Assembly (NCBI GenBank): GCA_022842065.1
Contig: JALHQH010000005.1
Span: forward strand, 186,001-250,000
DNA from: Caldilineaceae bacterium
Lineage (GTDB): Bacteria > Chloroflexota > Anaerolineae > Caldilineales > Caldilineaceae
DNA length: 64,000 bases
Direction of reading: 5' to 3'
In this document: piece after piece, positions 26,474 through 35,889 of the stretch
Layout of the letters: each line of letters opens with the position of its first letter
Numbering within the stretch: the stretch's first letter is position 1
The notes under the pieces: model-generated
What the model was told of the DNA's origin: nothing
Seen by the model: only the letters and a program-made list of their open reading frames with translations
The model's database searches: none
Position numbers and translations under genes: made by a program

Positions 26474-26513
26474 CCTACACTCTCCCAGTTGCTCCTTGCC
26501 GAGGACGCCTCAG

Positions 26514-27833
26514 TTACGCATAGCGCCGTAACATGATGCACGCGTTATGGCCACCAAAGCCAAAACTATTGCTTAAGGTGACCCGCACATCAGCCCGTTG
26601 CGCGGTCAGCGGTGTATAGTTCAGATCGCATTCAGGATCAGGGTTGTGTAAATTAATCGTGGGTGGGATGATCCCGGACTGTACCACCTTGGCACACACA
26701 ATCGTTTCAATGGCCCCCGCACCAGCTAACATGTGACCCATCATACTCTTGGTGCTGCTAATATTCACATTATAGGCATGCTCGCCGAGCACCTGTTTGA
26801 TGGCCAATGTTTCGACGGCATCATTTAAGCGGGTGGAGGTGCCATGCGCATTGATATAGTTGATATCGGTCGGTGCAACCCCATAGGCAGCGGCTTTGCG
26901 CAAGGCCATGCGCATGGCGTGCATCGCCCCGCGTGCGGCAGGATCCGGAGCGACCATATTATAGGCATCCGCGCTGCTGCCAAAACCGATTACTTCCGCA
27001 TAAATATGAGCACCACGCGCGTTCGCATGTGCCTCTGTCTCCATGACTAAAATTGCGCTGCCCTCACCAACGACAAAACCATCGCGATCACGGTCAAAAG
27101 GGCGACAGGCCGCTTGCGGGTCATCGTTGCGTTGACTTAATGCGCCAGTCATATCAAACCCAGCCATAATCAAAGGATTAATCGCAGCTTCAGAGCCGCC
27201 GGTGATCATCACATCGGCATCACCGCGCCGCAGGATCTCAAAGGCTTCGCCGGCCGCCGACGTGCCGGTGGCACAGGCACTGATCACGCCGTGATTGGGG
27301 CCAAGCAGCCCATATTCGATCGCCACGCGTCCGCCGGCGCTATCGACTAACATATTGGGGACGAGGAAGGGGCTGATCTTGCGCAGCCCACGCGCCGCCG
27401 CCGTCTCCTGACCTTCCAAGATCGTTTGGATACCACCCACGCCACTGCCAATGACAACGCCAATGCGCTCGCAATCCTCATCTTCGAATTTAAGGGCGGC
27501 ATCGGTAATGGCCTCTTTGGTGGCGGCCAGCGTATATTGCATATAGAGGTCAAGCCGGCGCGCCTCTTTGCGTTCCATGTAGTTGGTGGGATCAAAATTG
27601 CGCACTTCGGCGGCAAAGGTGGTGCGCAATTCGCTGGTATCAAAGCGGGTGATCTGATCAACCCCAGAACGCCCGGCCGTTAGCGCGTCCCACGTTTCTG
27701 CCACTGACAACCCGACTGGCGTGATGGCCCCCATGCCGGTAATCACAACCCGGAGTGGTTGATACGCACGGTTTTGGTGCTCTGCTTGACCATTGACCGG
27801 TTGTTCATTCTCTGTAGACTGATAACTTGCCAT
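26514..27833 (-). CDS. fabF: Beta-ketoacyl-ACP synthase II
   Basis: 439 residues. The core begins near residue 27 ('LRVVITGMGAITPVGLS'). The catalytic Cys lies in 'ACATGTSAAGEAF' (about 186) and the two His in 'NAHGTSTRLND' and 'KSMMGHMLAGAG'; the end reads 'NSFGFGGHNACIMLRRYA'. It elongates acyl-ACP in the cytoplasm. AAAAGGAAT precedes the ATG. A terminator-like hairpin with T-run in the leader (27855-27870) suggests attenuation or the end of a short upstream transcript. Confidence 0.92.
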   Translation of the reverse strand: MASYQSTENEQPVNGQAEHQNRAYQPLRVVITGMGAITPVGLSVAETWDALTAGRSGVDQITRFDTSELRTTFAAEVRNFDPTNYMERKEARRLDLYMQYTLAATKEAITDAALKFEDEDCERIGVVIGSGVGGIQTILEGQETAAARGLRKISPFLVPNMLVDSAGGRVAIEYGLLGPNHGVISACATGTSAAGEAFEILRRGDADVMITGGSEAAINPLIMAGFDMTGALSQRNDDPQAACRPFDRDRDGFVVGEGSAILVMETEAHANARGAHIYAEVIGFGSSADAYNMVAPDPAARGAMHAMRMALRKAAAYGVAPTDINYINAHGTSTRLNDAVETLAIKQVLGEHAYNVNISSTKSMMGHMLAGAGAIETIVCAKVVQSGIIPPTINLHNPDPECDLNYTPLTAQRADVRVTLSNSFGFGGHNACIMLRRYA

Positions 27834-27854
27834 ATTCCTTTTACCTGCAAAAAG

Positions 27855-27870
27855 GCCCGGCGCACCGGGC
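27855..27870 (-). terminator. Terminator-like hairpin in the fabF leader
   Basis: On the minus strand GCCCGG-TGCG-CCGGGC is followed by CTTTTTG, only 20-35 bases before the fabF start. Such placement fits an attenuator. Confidence 0.55.
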
Positions 27871-28104
27871 GATCATAAATTTAATAATGCCATGATAAGC
27901 GTGTAATCAAGCTGAAACGAATATACGCTTTGCTAATGAGCAAAGCGAAAGTTCGAATCTTTGCACTAACTGCACGAAAGACTAAAAAAGAGAACACACT
28001 GCCGTGACAAAAGTTGCGCACTAACAGACATATCCGTACAAAATCGTAACAAACCTTTGCATAAGCGTTGTAGAATACCATAAGGAATAGACAAGCCGAA
28101 ATTA
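27871..28104. other. Gene-free stretch upstream of fabF
   Basis: No convincing gene on either strand. It contains a plus-strand hairpin GCTTTGC...GCAAAGC (about 27929-27948) next to GTTCGAATC, which looks like part of a tRNA but does not fold as one. It may contain the fabF promoter or a small RNA ending at 27855. Confidence 0.35.
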
Positions 28105-28136
28105 AAAACGCTGTCCGTTATTTACGGACAGCGTTT
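28105..28136 (-). terminator. Intrinsic terminator after the LiaF-like gene
   Basis: A 12-bp stem (AAACGCTGTCCG and complement) is followed on the minus strand by TTTTTAATTT. It lies about 75 bases past the stop at 28209. The sequence between also contains the perfect palindrome AGCATAAATTTATGCT (28161-28176). Confidence 0.85.
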
Positions 28137-28208
28137 GGCAGGAGCTATAGATTGATGAATAGCATAAATTTATGCTGGGGCTAATCGACCCAGCCAGCTG
28201 AAGGTAGA

Positions 28209-29147
28209 CTACTCTTGGGTAACTTGTCGCACCGTTAGCGCCCCAATGCCGCCCTCCACCACTAAATCAACCCGGTTTGCTGCACTGGCGTAATTGGGCG
28301 AAGTATAAAGGGTATCCTGTCGCACATAGTCACCTTCAACCCGGACACTACCCAGACCAGCCTGGGCATCAATGTTTGCGGCCAAGGTGTCGGGAATGAG
28401 CACAGTGATCTCACCGACACCGCCTTGAATTTTTGCCGCAAAGACCCCCTGGGCGGGCAGTGTGATCGATACCTTGCCCACGCCGGCGTTAACCTGTAAA
28501 TCTGCAATAGCGAGGGCGGTGAGATCCAATGTCGCTGAACCAACGCCAGTAGAGACAGCCAATTCAATCGGCAGATCACGATTCAGCCGCAGTTCCCAGA
28601 GCCCGTCCGCATCGCTGCCAAAGGTGGGCAGAATAAAGCTGCGTGTATCACTGGACAGTGTATAACTGGCAACTGCGCCGTTAATCGTAAAGTCTTTGGT
28701 TAGTTCCTCATTATGATGTAAAGCAACTGTCCCTTCAACCAACTCACTGCTATTACTGCCGGCCCCAATCTTCATCTTGCTCATACTCGACGCAATTGTC
28801 ACAATGGCACGACTTGCCCCATCCAGCGGCTGGCTGAACGTTTCCCCTTGTACATCCTCAAAGGGGGCCGCATCCACATAGCCTAACCAGATCCCGCCAA
28901 AGACCAAACCCAAGAGCAGCATCAGCACAATCAGCACGCCACCATTTGCCCGGCGACCAAAGAGAATATCCAAGCCGGCTGCGATCAGAAAGATCGGCCA
29001 GAAACGAAAGAGCAGTTGCCAGAAATCCAAGTCCAGGGCACCAATATTGCTCAACAACAAGAGGATGCCCAATCCGATCAACACGATGGGCCCAAAGAGG
29101 CTTGTCCGCTTCTTCTCAACTTTTTTTTCAGTGTTATAACCGTACAT
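28209..29147 (-). CDS. LiaF/DUF5668-like membrane protein with adhesin-type beta domain
   Basis: 312 residues from ATG 29147; an ATG four codons earlier (29159) is also possible. Three hydrophobic segments lie near residues 17-35, 42-60 and 67-88. The second half is a repetitive beta domain ('VGSATLDLTALAIADLQVNAG', 'VGEITVLIP', 'GLGSVRVEGDYV' in three blocks), as in LiaF-like C-terminal or 'toastrack' domains. Such proteins often sense or respond to envelope stress. It is preceded in the same direction by another DUF5668-like membrane protein. Confidence 0.7.
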   Translation of the reverse strand: MYGYNTEKKVEKKRTSLFGPIVLIGLGILLLLSNIGALDLDFWQLLFRFWPIFLIAAGLDILFGRRANGGVLIVLMLLLGLVFGGIWLGYVDAAPFEDVQGETFSQPLDGASRAIVTIASSMSKMKIGAGSNSSELVEGTVALHHNEELTKDFTINGAVASYTLSSDTRSFILPTFGSDADGLWELRLNRDLPIELAVSTGVGSATLDLTALAIADLQVNAGVGKVSITLPAQGVFAAKIQGGVGEITVLIPDTLAANIDAQAGLGSVRVEGDYVRQDTLYTSPNYASAANRVDLVVEGGIGALTVRQVTQE

Positions 29148-29263
29148 TGTTCCTTGCATGGCTGCCCCCGTTAAAACATATACTGGCGGTTGGCACAAAT
29201 TAAGCCTTTCTTCAGTGTAAAAAGAGTTAATTTGTGCCAGAGCCAAGTATAGATATGCAAAAA

Positions 29264-29926
29264 CTACCTTGGCCGTACCGCATTCCGGATTACCCAAAAA
29301 ATGCCAATCAAGATCAAAATCACCGGCCAGAGCAAATTGAAATAGGCTTCAAAGCCGCTGCCGATAAAAGCGCCCAATACCATGAGCACCGTGGCAGGAA
29401 TAAAAGCCCACGTGAGACGCTCTTCCCCAGGATGTGGTAGGATCGCCACGAGCAGAAAAGTTAAACCCAACCCCAAGAAAAAGATGCCACCGGTCTCTAT
29501 CCCCTCATTGCCGACTTCATCAAGCGCAGCAACTACGGCTAATGTGCTGAGTACCCCGCTAGGAATAATCGCCCACCAAAGCGAGCGATTGGCCAGGTAG
29601 ACCAGGGCAAAACCGACCCCAATCGAACCCAAAAAGGCCGAACCGGCCAGTGGTTCTAAAAAATTCGGCGCATATGTGTCCACAAAAATCGTGGTAGCCA
29701 ACCCAAGTAGGGTACAACCGGGAATCGCTGCCCACCAACGCCCGGTCGGCTGAGTCATAAAGACAACCAAAAAGGCCAGGCCACCAAGCGCAAACCCTGC
29801 CATGGCCAGTAACGCACTGACCGCAACAAAAATCCCCATGTTTTGCAGCAGGAAGAAGATGCCCGCCGCAATTAATAAAAGTCCCCACCATAGCTTGTCT
29901 TGCGACCACTTTTGTTCTTGCATCAT
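29264..29926 (-). CDS. Polytopic membrane protein, DUF5668-like
   Basis: 220 residues from ATG 29926 (AAGGGG upstream; the adjacent ATG 29923 is equally possible). About seven membrane helices. The first ('WWGLLLIAAGIFFLLQNMGI') and last ('LLWPVILILIGIFWVIRNAV') carry the LiaI/LiaF-like pattern of glycines and an 'N.G' turn. No catalytic residues. It is probably co-transcribed with the LiaF-like gene 117 bases downstream. Confidence 0.7.
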   Translation of the reverse strand: MMQEQKWSQDKLWWGLLLIAAGIFFLLQNMGIFVAVSALLAMAGFALGGLAFLVVFMTQPTGRWWAAIPGCTLLGLATTIFVDTYAPNFLEPLAGSAFLGSIGVGFALVYLANRSLWWAIIPSGVLSTLAVVAALDEVGNEGIETGGIFFLGLGLTFLLVAILPHPGEERLTWAFIPATVLMVLGAFIGSGFEAYFNLLWPVILILIGIFWVIRNAVRPR

Positions 29927-29974
29927 AACACCCCTTGCCTTACTTAAACTTAACAAATTGTTATCAAAAATCAA

Positions 29975-30303
29975 GGCAGATCAGCTGTTATCCTTCGCGC
30001 TGATTGACAATCACTAGTACACGACGGCTCACCCCATCAACTGCGGACGGGCCAGTGAAAATCTGCTAATTACCAGTACGCTCAATGCCCAAATTGAGTT
30101 TCTACCTTAGCCTACTAGCTATTTCTACCTTTGTCACCCGCTATGTGGTGAAGATTAACACTACCCAAGTGGCGAAGTATCGTGTTGTTGGCCCGCATCG
30201 ACTGCCAATGCAGAAATGTATGGCTACCAATGAACCAGAAAGATGTATATCGATTGATTGCTTACCTCTCCTATTTAAGGTACAAATGCTTCCACACATT
30301 TTG
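29975..30303. other. Divergent intergenic region
   Basis: It separates the minus-strand membrane-protein genes from the P-type ATPase gene and must hold both promoters. Several short open frames are present but none has a ribosome site or protein-like composition. Confidence 0.4.
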
Positions 30304-30312
30304 TGCTAAAAT
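30304..30312 (+). promoter_or_regulatory. Extended -10 promoter of the P-type ATPase gene
   Basis: TGCTAAAAT (TG at 30304-30305, TAAAAT at 30307-30312), the same nine bases as at 57366-57374. The leader to ATG 30366 is about 47 bases. Confidence 0.55.
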
Positions 30313-30365
30313 AGCCAACAGTGCATCGAAATTCATCAGTAACCATCACACAATCGACGCAACGC

Positions 30366-33161
30366 ATGAATAAAAATTGGTACTTACAAACGACGGATGA
30401 CACCCTGGCCACGCTCACGACTGACCGTGCGCAAGGGCTGGATCAAGCGGAGGCCAAACGCCGGCTCGCCGAATATGGGCCGAACGAATTGGTCGAAAAA
30501 GGGGTCAAAAGCCCCTGGCAGATCTTGCTGGAGCAACTCTCCGACGCCATGGTGATCGTGCTGATCATCGCTGCCATCATCTCTGGTTTTATCGGCGAGG
30601 TGGAGGATACGGTGGTAATCATCGCCATCGTCATTCTCAATGCCGTCCTTGGCGTGTCGCAGGAATTCCGCGCCGAACGCGCGATTGCCGAACTCAAAAA
30701 GTTGGCCGTGCCCAATGTACGTGTCCGGCGCGCGGGTAAAGTCCAGGAAGTTTCGGCGCGCGAACTGGTCCCTGGCGATATCATCCAGCTCGAAGCTGGT
30801 AATCTGGCCCCCGCCGATGCGCGCCTGATCGAGGTAAATGGGCTGAAGGTGGAAGAAGCGGCGCTCACCGGTGAATCGGAGGCGGTCGAGAAGAGCACTG
30901 ACGCGATTGAGGGGGTCGAGGCTGACGCGGTCGCGCTTGGTGATCGCAAAAACATGCTCTTTATGGGCACCATCGTCAGCTATGGCCGCGGGACAGCCGT
31001 GGTCACCGCCACCGGGATGGCGACTGAGCTGGGCAACATCGCCAACCTGCTGCAAGAGGTTCAACAGACGCAAACCCCGCTCCAGGCTCGTTTGGCCCGG
31101 CTGGGCAAAAATTTGGCCTGGGTGGCCTTGGCGATTATTGGGGTTGTCTTTATCGTTGGCTTGGCAACCAGTACAGAAGTGCGCGAAATCTGGGCGAGCG
31201 GCCAAAACGTGTGGGGCCGCCTCTTCCAGAGTACCGTCGTGCAGGAACTTTTTCTCACCGCGATCAGTATGGCCGTGGCCGCGGTGCCCGAAGGGCTACC
31301 CGCCATGGTGACAATTGCGCTGGCCTTGGGTTCACGGCGTATGTTGCGTCGCCACGCCTTGATCCGCAAGCTGCCGGCGGTGGAGACCCTCGGTTCTGTC
31401 ACCACCATCTGCTCGGACAAGACGGGGACGTTGACCCAAAATCTGATGACCGTTACCATGCTCGATGTGGCCGGCGAACAGCGGACCGTTGATGCGTTGG
31501 ACGGGGTGCGTCCGGCGATTGCGCAAGCCGAAGACGTAGAACCCGCCGAACCGCTGGCGCGCAGTTTGAGCATTCTGTTACGCGGCGCGGCACTCTGCAA
31601 CGATACAACGCTCAATCGGGATGAAAGCAGCGGGGAAGCGAGCTTGCTGGGCGATCCGACCGAAACTGCGCTCGTGCGCGTGGCTGGTGAATTTGGCCTG
31701 CCCAAGGAAACGCTCGAAGCGCGCTGGCCACGGGTGGCGGAAGCGCCCTTTACCTCTGAACGCAAGTGTATGACGACGGTTCACCAGGCCCCCAAACCGG
31801 ACGGCACCGCCAACAGCGATGCCTTTGTCCTGCCCAGTGACTACATTGCCTTTACCAAAGGTGCCGTCGATGTGCTGCTGGAACGTTCGACCAAAGTTTG
31901 GCTGGGCGAGGAGCGCATCCCGATTGACGAAGCGTTGCGCCATCGTATTCAGCAGAGCAACGAGTCACTCGCCCAGAGTGGGCAACGGGTCTTAGGGCTA
32001 GCTTATCGCCTGCTTGATGAGAAGCCGGGCAAAGATGTGGAAGCGCTGGAGCACGAGCTGACCTTTGTCGGCATGATCGGGATGATGGACCCGCCCCGCG
32101 ACGAAGTCAAAGCCGCAGTGGCCCGCTGTCGCAGTGCCGGCATCCGGCCCATCATGATCACCGGCGACCATCCGTTGACCGCGCTTTCGATTGCGCAACA
32201 ACTTGGCATCACCGACAATGATCACTGCCTCACCGGTTACGAACTTTCCAAACTGGATGACGCGCAGCTAAAAGAGCAGGTGCGTGAAGTCTCGGTCTTT
32301 GCCCGCGTTTCACCGGAACACAAGCTTAACATTGTCGATGCGCTGCAAAGCCAGGGTCATGTAGTTGCGATGACGGGCGATGGGGTCAACGATGCGCCGG
32401 CACTTAAACGGGCCGATATTGGCGTTGCAATGGGCATTACCGGCACGGATGTCTCTAAAGAGGCCGCGGATATGGTGTTGCTGGATGATAACTTTGCCAC
32501 CATCGTTGCCGCGGTCGAAGAGGGGCGCACGATCTATGACAATATTCGTAAATTTATCCGCTATACACTCTCCAGCAACACGGGCGAACTTTTCGTCATG
32601 CTGGTGGCGCCCTTTATTGGCATGCCTTTGCCGCTGATCCCAATTCAGATTCTCTGGATCAACCTGGTGACCGATGGGGTGCCCGGTCTGGCATTGGCGG
32701 TGGAAAAGGGCGAACATGGCATTATGGCGCGCAAACCGGTGCCGCCCAACGAAGGGATCTTTAGCCGTGGGCTGGGCCGAGATATTCTCTGGGTGGGCAT
32801 CCTCATGGGGATTGTCTCCTTGGGCGTTGGCTATTGGGCATTCCTTTCCGGGGTTGAGACCCAGGTCTGGCGCACCATGGTCTTTACCACGCTCACCATC
32901 GCGCAAATGGGCAATGCCCTCGCCATCCGCGCCACGCATGATTCACTCTGGGAGATCGGGCTCTTTTCCAACCGCTTGATGGTCGTCGCCGTCGTGGTCA
33001 CCTTTCTGCTGCAGATGGCGCTGCTCTATGTGCCCTTCTTGCAGGGAATCTTTAACACGGTGGCGTTAACACCTTCCCAACTAGGGATCAGCCTGGCCGT
33101 CAGTTTGACGGTATTGGTGGCGGTGGAAGTGGTAAAATGGGTGCGACGGCGCGGGGAGTAA
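30366..33161 (+). CDS. Cation-transporting P-type ATPase, SERCA/PMCA-like (P2A)
   Basis: 931 residues from ATG 30366; an earlier in-frame codon at 30321 is less likely. Motifs in order: cation-ATPase N-terminal domain ('GPNELVEKG'), 'LTGES', M4 'PEGLPAMV' (ion-binding Glu), phosphorylation 'DKTGTLTQN' (Asp about 351), nucleotide-binding 'KGAVDVLLERS' and hinge 'MTGDGVNDAPALK'. Ten membrane helices are expected. It most likely exports Ca2+ or similar cations from the cytoplasm at the cost of ATP. No strong Shine-Dalgarno is seen before the start. Confidence 0.9.
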   Translation: MNKNWYLQTTDDTLATLTTDRAQGLDQAEAKRRLAEYGPNELVEKGVKSPWQILLEQLSDAMVIVLIIAAIISGFIGEVEDTVVIIAIVILNAVLGVSQEFRAERAIAELKKLAVPNVRVRRAGKVQEVSARELVPGDIIQLEAGNLAPADARLIEVNGLKVEEAALTGESEAVEKSTDAIEGVEADAVALGDRKNMLFMGTIVSYGRGTAVVTATGMATELGNIANLLQEVQQTQTPLQARLARLGKNLAWVALAIIGVVFIVGLATSTEVREIWASGQNVWGRLFQSTVVQELFLTAISMAVAAVPEGLPAMVTIALALGSRRMLRRHALIRKLPAVETLGSVTTICSDKTGTLTQNLMTVTMLDVAGEQRTVDALDGVRPAIAQAEDVEPAEPLARSLSILLRGAALCNDTTLNRDESSGEASLLGDPTETALVRVAGEFGLPKETLEARWPRVAEAPFTSERKCMTTVHQAPKPDGTANSDAFVLPSDYIAFTKGAVDVLLERSTKVWLGEERIPIDEALRHRIQQSNESLAQSGQRVLGLAYRLLDEKPGKDVEALEHELTFVGMIGMMDPPRDEVKAAVARCRSAGIRPIMITGDHPLTALSIAQQLGITDNDHCLTGYELSKLDDAQLKEQVREVSVFARVSPEHKLNIVDALQSQGHVVAMTGDGVNDAPALKRADIGVAMGITGTDVSKEAADMVLLDDNFATIVAAVEEGRTIYDNIRKFIRYTLSSNTGELFVMLVAPFIGMPLPLIPIQILWINLVTDGVPGLALAVEKGEHGIMARKPVPPNEGIFSRGLGRDILWVGILMGIVSLGVGYWAFLSGVETQVWRTMVFTTLTIAQMGNALAIRATHDSLWEIGLFSNRLMVVAVVVTFLLQMALLYVPFLQGIFNTVALTPSQLGISLAVSLTVLVAVEVVKWVRRRGE

Positions 33162-33192
33162 TTGCAGAATAGAGATAATCGTTGCTAAAATC

Positions 33193-33256
33193 AAGTGTCC
33201 CGCTGGGACATTAGCGTAAATACATTTCTTCCAATTCCTGTCCCATCGGGACACTT
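33193..33256. repeat. Pair of REP-like units (GTGTCCCGCTGGGACA) in inverted orientation
   Basis: AAGTGTCCCGCTGGGACA (33193-33210) is mirrored by TGTCCCATCGGGACACTT (33239-33256) with one mismatch. Each arm is itself a small hairpin (TGTCCC/GGGACA), the layout of a bacterial interspersed mosaic element. A third unit lies at 37929-37944. Confidence 0.65.
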
Positions 33257-33273
33257 GCGCTTAGGACGTAGCT

Positions 33274-35889
33274 ATGCAATCGTTGAAATACTTACTGTGG
33301 ACATGCCCCCTCATCTTTGTTTTGCTGCTCACTGCTTGTAATCGCCCCCCTGCCGACCAAGTCCCAGCGACAGTCGTCCCTGCGGCCGATGCATCGACTG
33401 CGGCATCCGCCGTGGTGAGTGACACGCTGCCGCTTACCACCGCCGAAAGTACCGCCGAGGCCGCGCTCCAGGTGGCCGTGGCGACCGAACAAGTCGCCGC
33501 GGCCGAGGAACTGGTGAGCGCCGCCGGGGGAGCTGGTCCGGCTGACGGTGGGCAACCGACCGCAGCCCGCCAAGGTCCCGCGGCGTCGATCAACCCCGCG
33601 AGTGGTAGTGCCAACACGCAGGCGACCGTCACCGTTACCGGCTTCCCGGCCAATGTCCAGGTTGATCTCTATCTCGCCGGGCTAGTGCGTGCCAGTGACG
33701 CCACGCAGCGACCCCAAAGTTACGCAACCGCCACCACCGACAGCAATGGCAATGGCACCTTGCTCTTTGGGTTGCCGACCAACTGGCCCAGTGGTGAACC
33801 GATCTTAACGGGCGATTTGGTGGTACTGGTCGCCACCCAGGACTTTGGGGCGCGGGCCAACACCTTGTTTGAATATACTGCCCCAACTGTATCAACGGCA
33901 ACCCCGACCGTGGCCCCAACGCCGATCCCCGCAGCCACGGCGACCCCGCTGCCGATCCCTTCACCCACGCCCACGTCCACCCCAGTCCCGGCGCAGAATC
34001 CCTTTGTCGAAGTCACCCCCTTAACTGGCAGCGGTGGTACACGGGTCACGTTACAGGGTGGTGGCTTTGCGCCTGGTGGTAGTGTCAATGTCCATCTGGG
34101 CACCTTTGATGCCCAAATCGGCAGCGGCGGCGACAACGTGCGCTATGCGGCGGTGACGGCAGATAACAACGGCTACTTCACGGTTGCTTTTAACATACCT
34201 AGCCGTTGGCCCGACGATTCACCGGTAGAGGCCGGTTTGCTGCTCATCTTGGCCGAAACAAATAACTTTGCCCAACAGGCTAGCGCCGTCTTTGATTATC
34301 TGGCCCCGACACCGACGCCAACGATCAATCCCTCGGCGCGCGTTGAACCAGCGGCGGGCAGTGCCGGTACCGCCGTCACGATCAGCGGGGGCGGTTTCCC
34401 CGCCCATACCCAGGTGGATCTCTATCTGGCTGGGTTGGTCAGCAGTGAGGTGGCCGCGGCGGCACGGCCCAACAGCTATGCGTCCACCACGACGGATGGC
34501 AGCGGCAACTATCAGTTGAATTTCGTCATGCCCCCGACCTGGCCGGATGGGCGGGCGCTGGAGAGTGGCCGTTTGGCCCTGTTGGTCGCGACCCAAGATT
34601 TCCGCGTGCGCGCCAGTGCCACCTTCGACTACTTGGTGCCGACGCCAACGCCAGCGCCAACCGTGGACGCCACCCCGACGCCGATCGGTGGTGGGCAGTG
34701 GGAAGGGCGCTACTTTGACAACCCCCGCTTGGAAGGGAACCCGATTTTGGTGCGTGGGGATCAGGAATTGCGCTTCAACTGGGGCAGTGCGGCCCCCGAT
34801 CCCTCGGTGCCCAATGATGACTTTAGTGTCAGTTGGCGACGGACGGCCAACTTTGATCGCGGCGTCTATCGCTTCATCGTCGAAGCAGATGATGGGTTGC
34901 GACTCTATGTGGATGACAAACTGTTACTGGAGAGTTGGCAAGTCGGCTCACGGCGCACGCTGGAACTCGACTATCCTATGGCGCCGGGCGAGCACACGGT
35001 GCGGCTGGAATACTTTGAGGATAAAGGCGTGGCGCTGGTCAACCTGCGCTGGGAAATGCGCGATTTCGGCTGGTATGGCAGCTATTACAACAACCGCGAC
35101 TTGGGCGGCGATCCGGTGCTGCAGCGTTATGACACCGCCATCGACTTTGACTGGGGCAGCGGCAGCCCGGATGGGCGCGTCAATGCTGACAGTTTCTCCG
35201 TGCGCTGGCTACGCCGTCTGCACCTTGATGGCGGCGTCTATCGCGTCTCGGCCAGGGCCGATGACGGCGTGCGCATCTGGGTCAACGAAGAATTGATTCT
35301 CGATGGCTGGCAAAGCACGGCGGCGGATCAAGTTTTCACGACGGAGATCCATCTGGGCGGTGGTGATTATGCCATTCGGGTGGACTATCAGGAAAATGAG
35401 GGCAATGCCCAGATCCAAGTGGAGTGGGCGGCGGTGCCGGCCAACCAGCCGACGGCCACGGTCACGCCCGTGACCAGTAGCGGCCGGATCCTCTTTGACA
35501 GCGACCCGCGTAACAACCGCCGCGGGGTCAACCCCACCTTCTGCAGCGGCTTTGAATCAGAGTGTGACTTTGGCAATTGTCCGGCCAACTACCGGCTGGT
35601 CTGGGGGCCTTATTGTCGCGAAACCGATTACCCCTATATCAAACCTGGCCTTTACCGGGTCACTTTCCAGGGCAGTGGCACCGTGCGCGCCGGGGCCACC
35701 GATTATGGCGCGACGAATCAACTCTTTGGCTTTAGCGAACAGATCCTTGAACTGCCCGGCAGCTTTAGCTTCTGCTGGGCCGGCAAGGCCGCGAATGGTT
35801 TTGGCTTTGAGACGGTGGCGCAAAGTACCGGTGCCGCAGCCGCTATCACGCGGATTCGGGTTGAGTACATGGGCGAGCAGTGTCGGTAA
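33274..35889 (+). CDS. Lipoprotein with three TIG-like repeats and two PA14 domains
   Basis: 871 residues. The lipobox is 'LLTAC' (Cys about 22), followed by an Ala-rich linker. Three related domains of about 105 residues start near residues 103, 247 and 352. They share 'PASGS...VTVTGFPA' openings and 'W.....ESG.LVLLVAT.DF' ends and are joined by TPTP-rich linkers. Two PA14 domains follow (about 472-600 and 601-725; 'F.WGSAAPDPSVPNDDFSV', 'VEADDGLRLYVD'). A Cys-containing C-terminal domain starts near 735. PA14 often binds sugars. It is surface-anchored by lipid, perhaps for glycan capture or adhesion. There is no catalytic domain. Confidence 0.8.
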   Translation: MQSLKYLLWTCPLIFVLLLTACNRPPADQVPATVVPAADASTAASAVVSDTLPLTTAESTAEAALQVAVATEQVAAAEELVSAAGGAGPADGGQPTAARQGPAASINPASGSANTQATVTVTGFPANVQVDLYLAGLVRASDATQRPQSYATATTDSNGNGTLLFGLPTNWPSGEPILTGDLVVLVATQDFGARANTLFEYTAPTVSTATPTVAPTPIPAATATPLPIPSPTPTSTPVPAQNPFVEVTPLTGSGGTRVTLQGGGFAPGGSVNVHLGTFDAQIGSGGDNVRYAAVTADNNGYFTVAFNIPSRWPDDSPVEAGLLLILAETNNFAQQASAVFDYLAPTPTPTINPSARVEPAAGSAGTAVTISGGGFPAHTQVDLYLAGLVSSEVAAAARPNSYASTTTDGSGNYQLNFVMPPTWPDGRALESGRLALLVATQDFRVRASATFDYLVPTPTPAPTVDATPTPIGGGQWEGRYFDNPRLEGNPILVRGDQELRFNWGSAAPDPSVPNDDFSVSWRRTANFDRGVYRFIVEADDGLRLYVDDKLLLESWQVGSRRTLELDYPMAPGEHTVRLEYFEDKGVALVNLRWEMRDFGWYGSYYNNRDLGGDPVLQRYDTAIDFDWGSGSPDGRVNADSFSVRWLRRLHLDGGVYRVSARADDGVRIWVNEELILDGWQSTAADQVFTTEIHLGGGDYAIRVDYQENEGNAQIQVEWAAVPANQPTATVTPVTSSGRILFDSDPRNNRRGVNPTFCSGFESECDFGNCPANYRLVWGPYCRETDYPYIKPGLYRVTFQGSGTVRAGATDYGATNQLFGFSEQILELPGSFSFCWAGKAANGFGFETVAQSTGAAAAITRIRVEYMGEQCR

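Noticed and set aside
27920..27975. tRNA-like segment with GTTCGAATC
   Set aside because: The T-loop-like motif is present and a hairpin precedes it, but the T stem has only four pairs and no acceptor stem or anticodon arm can be formed.
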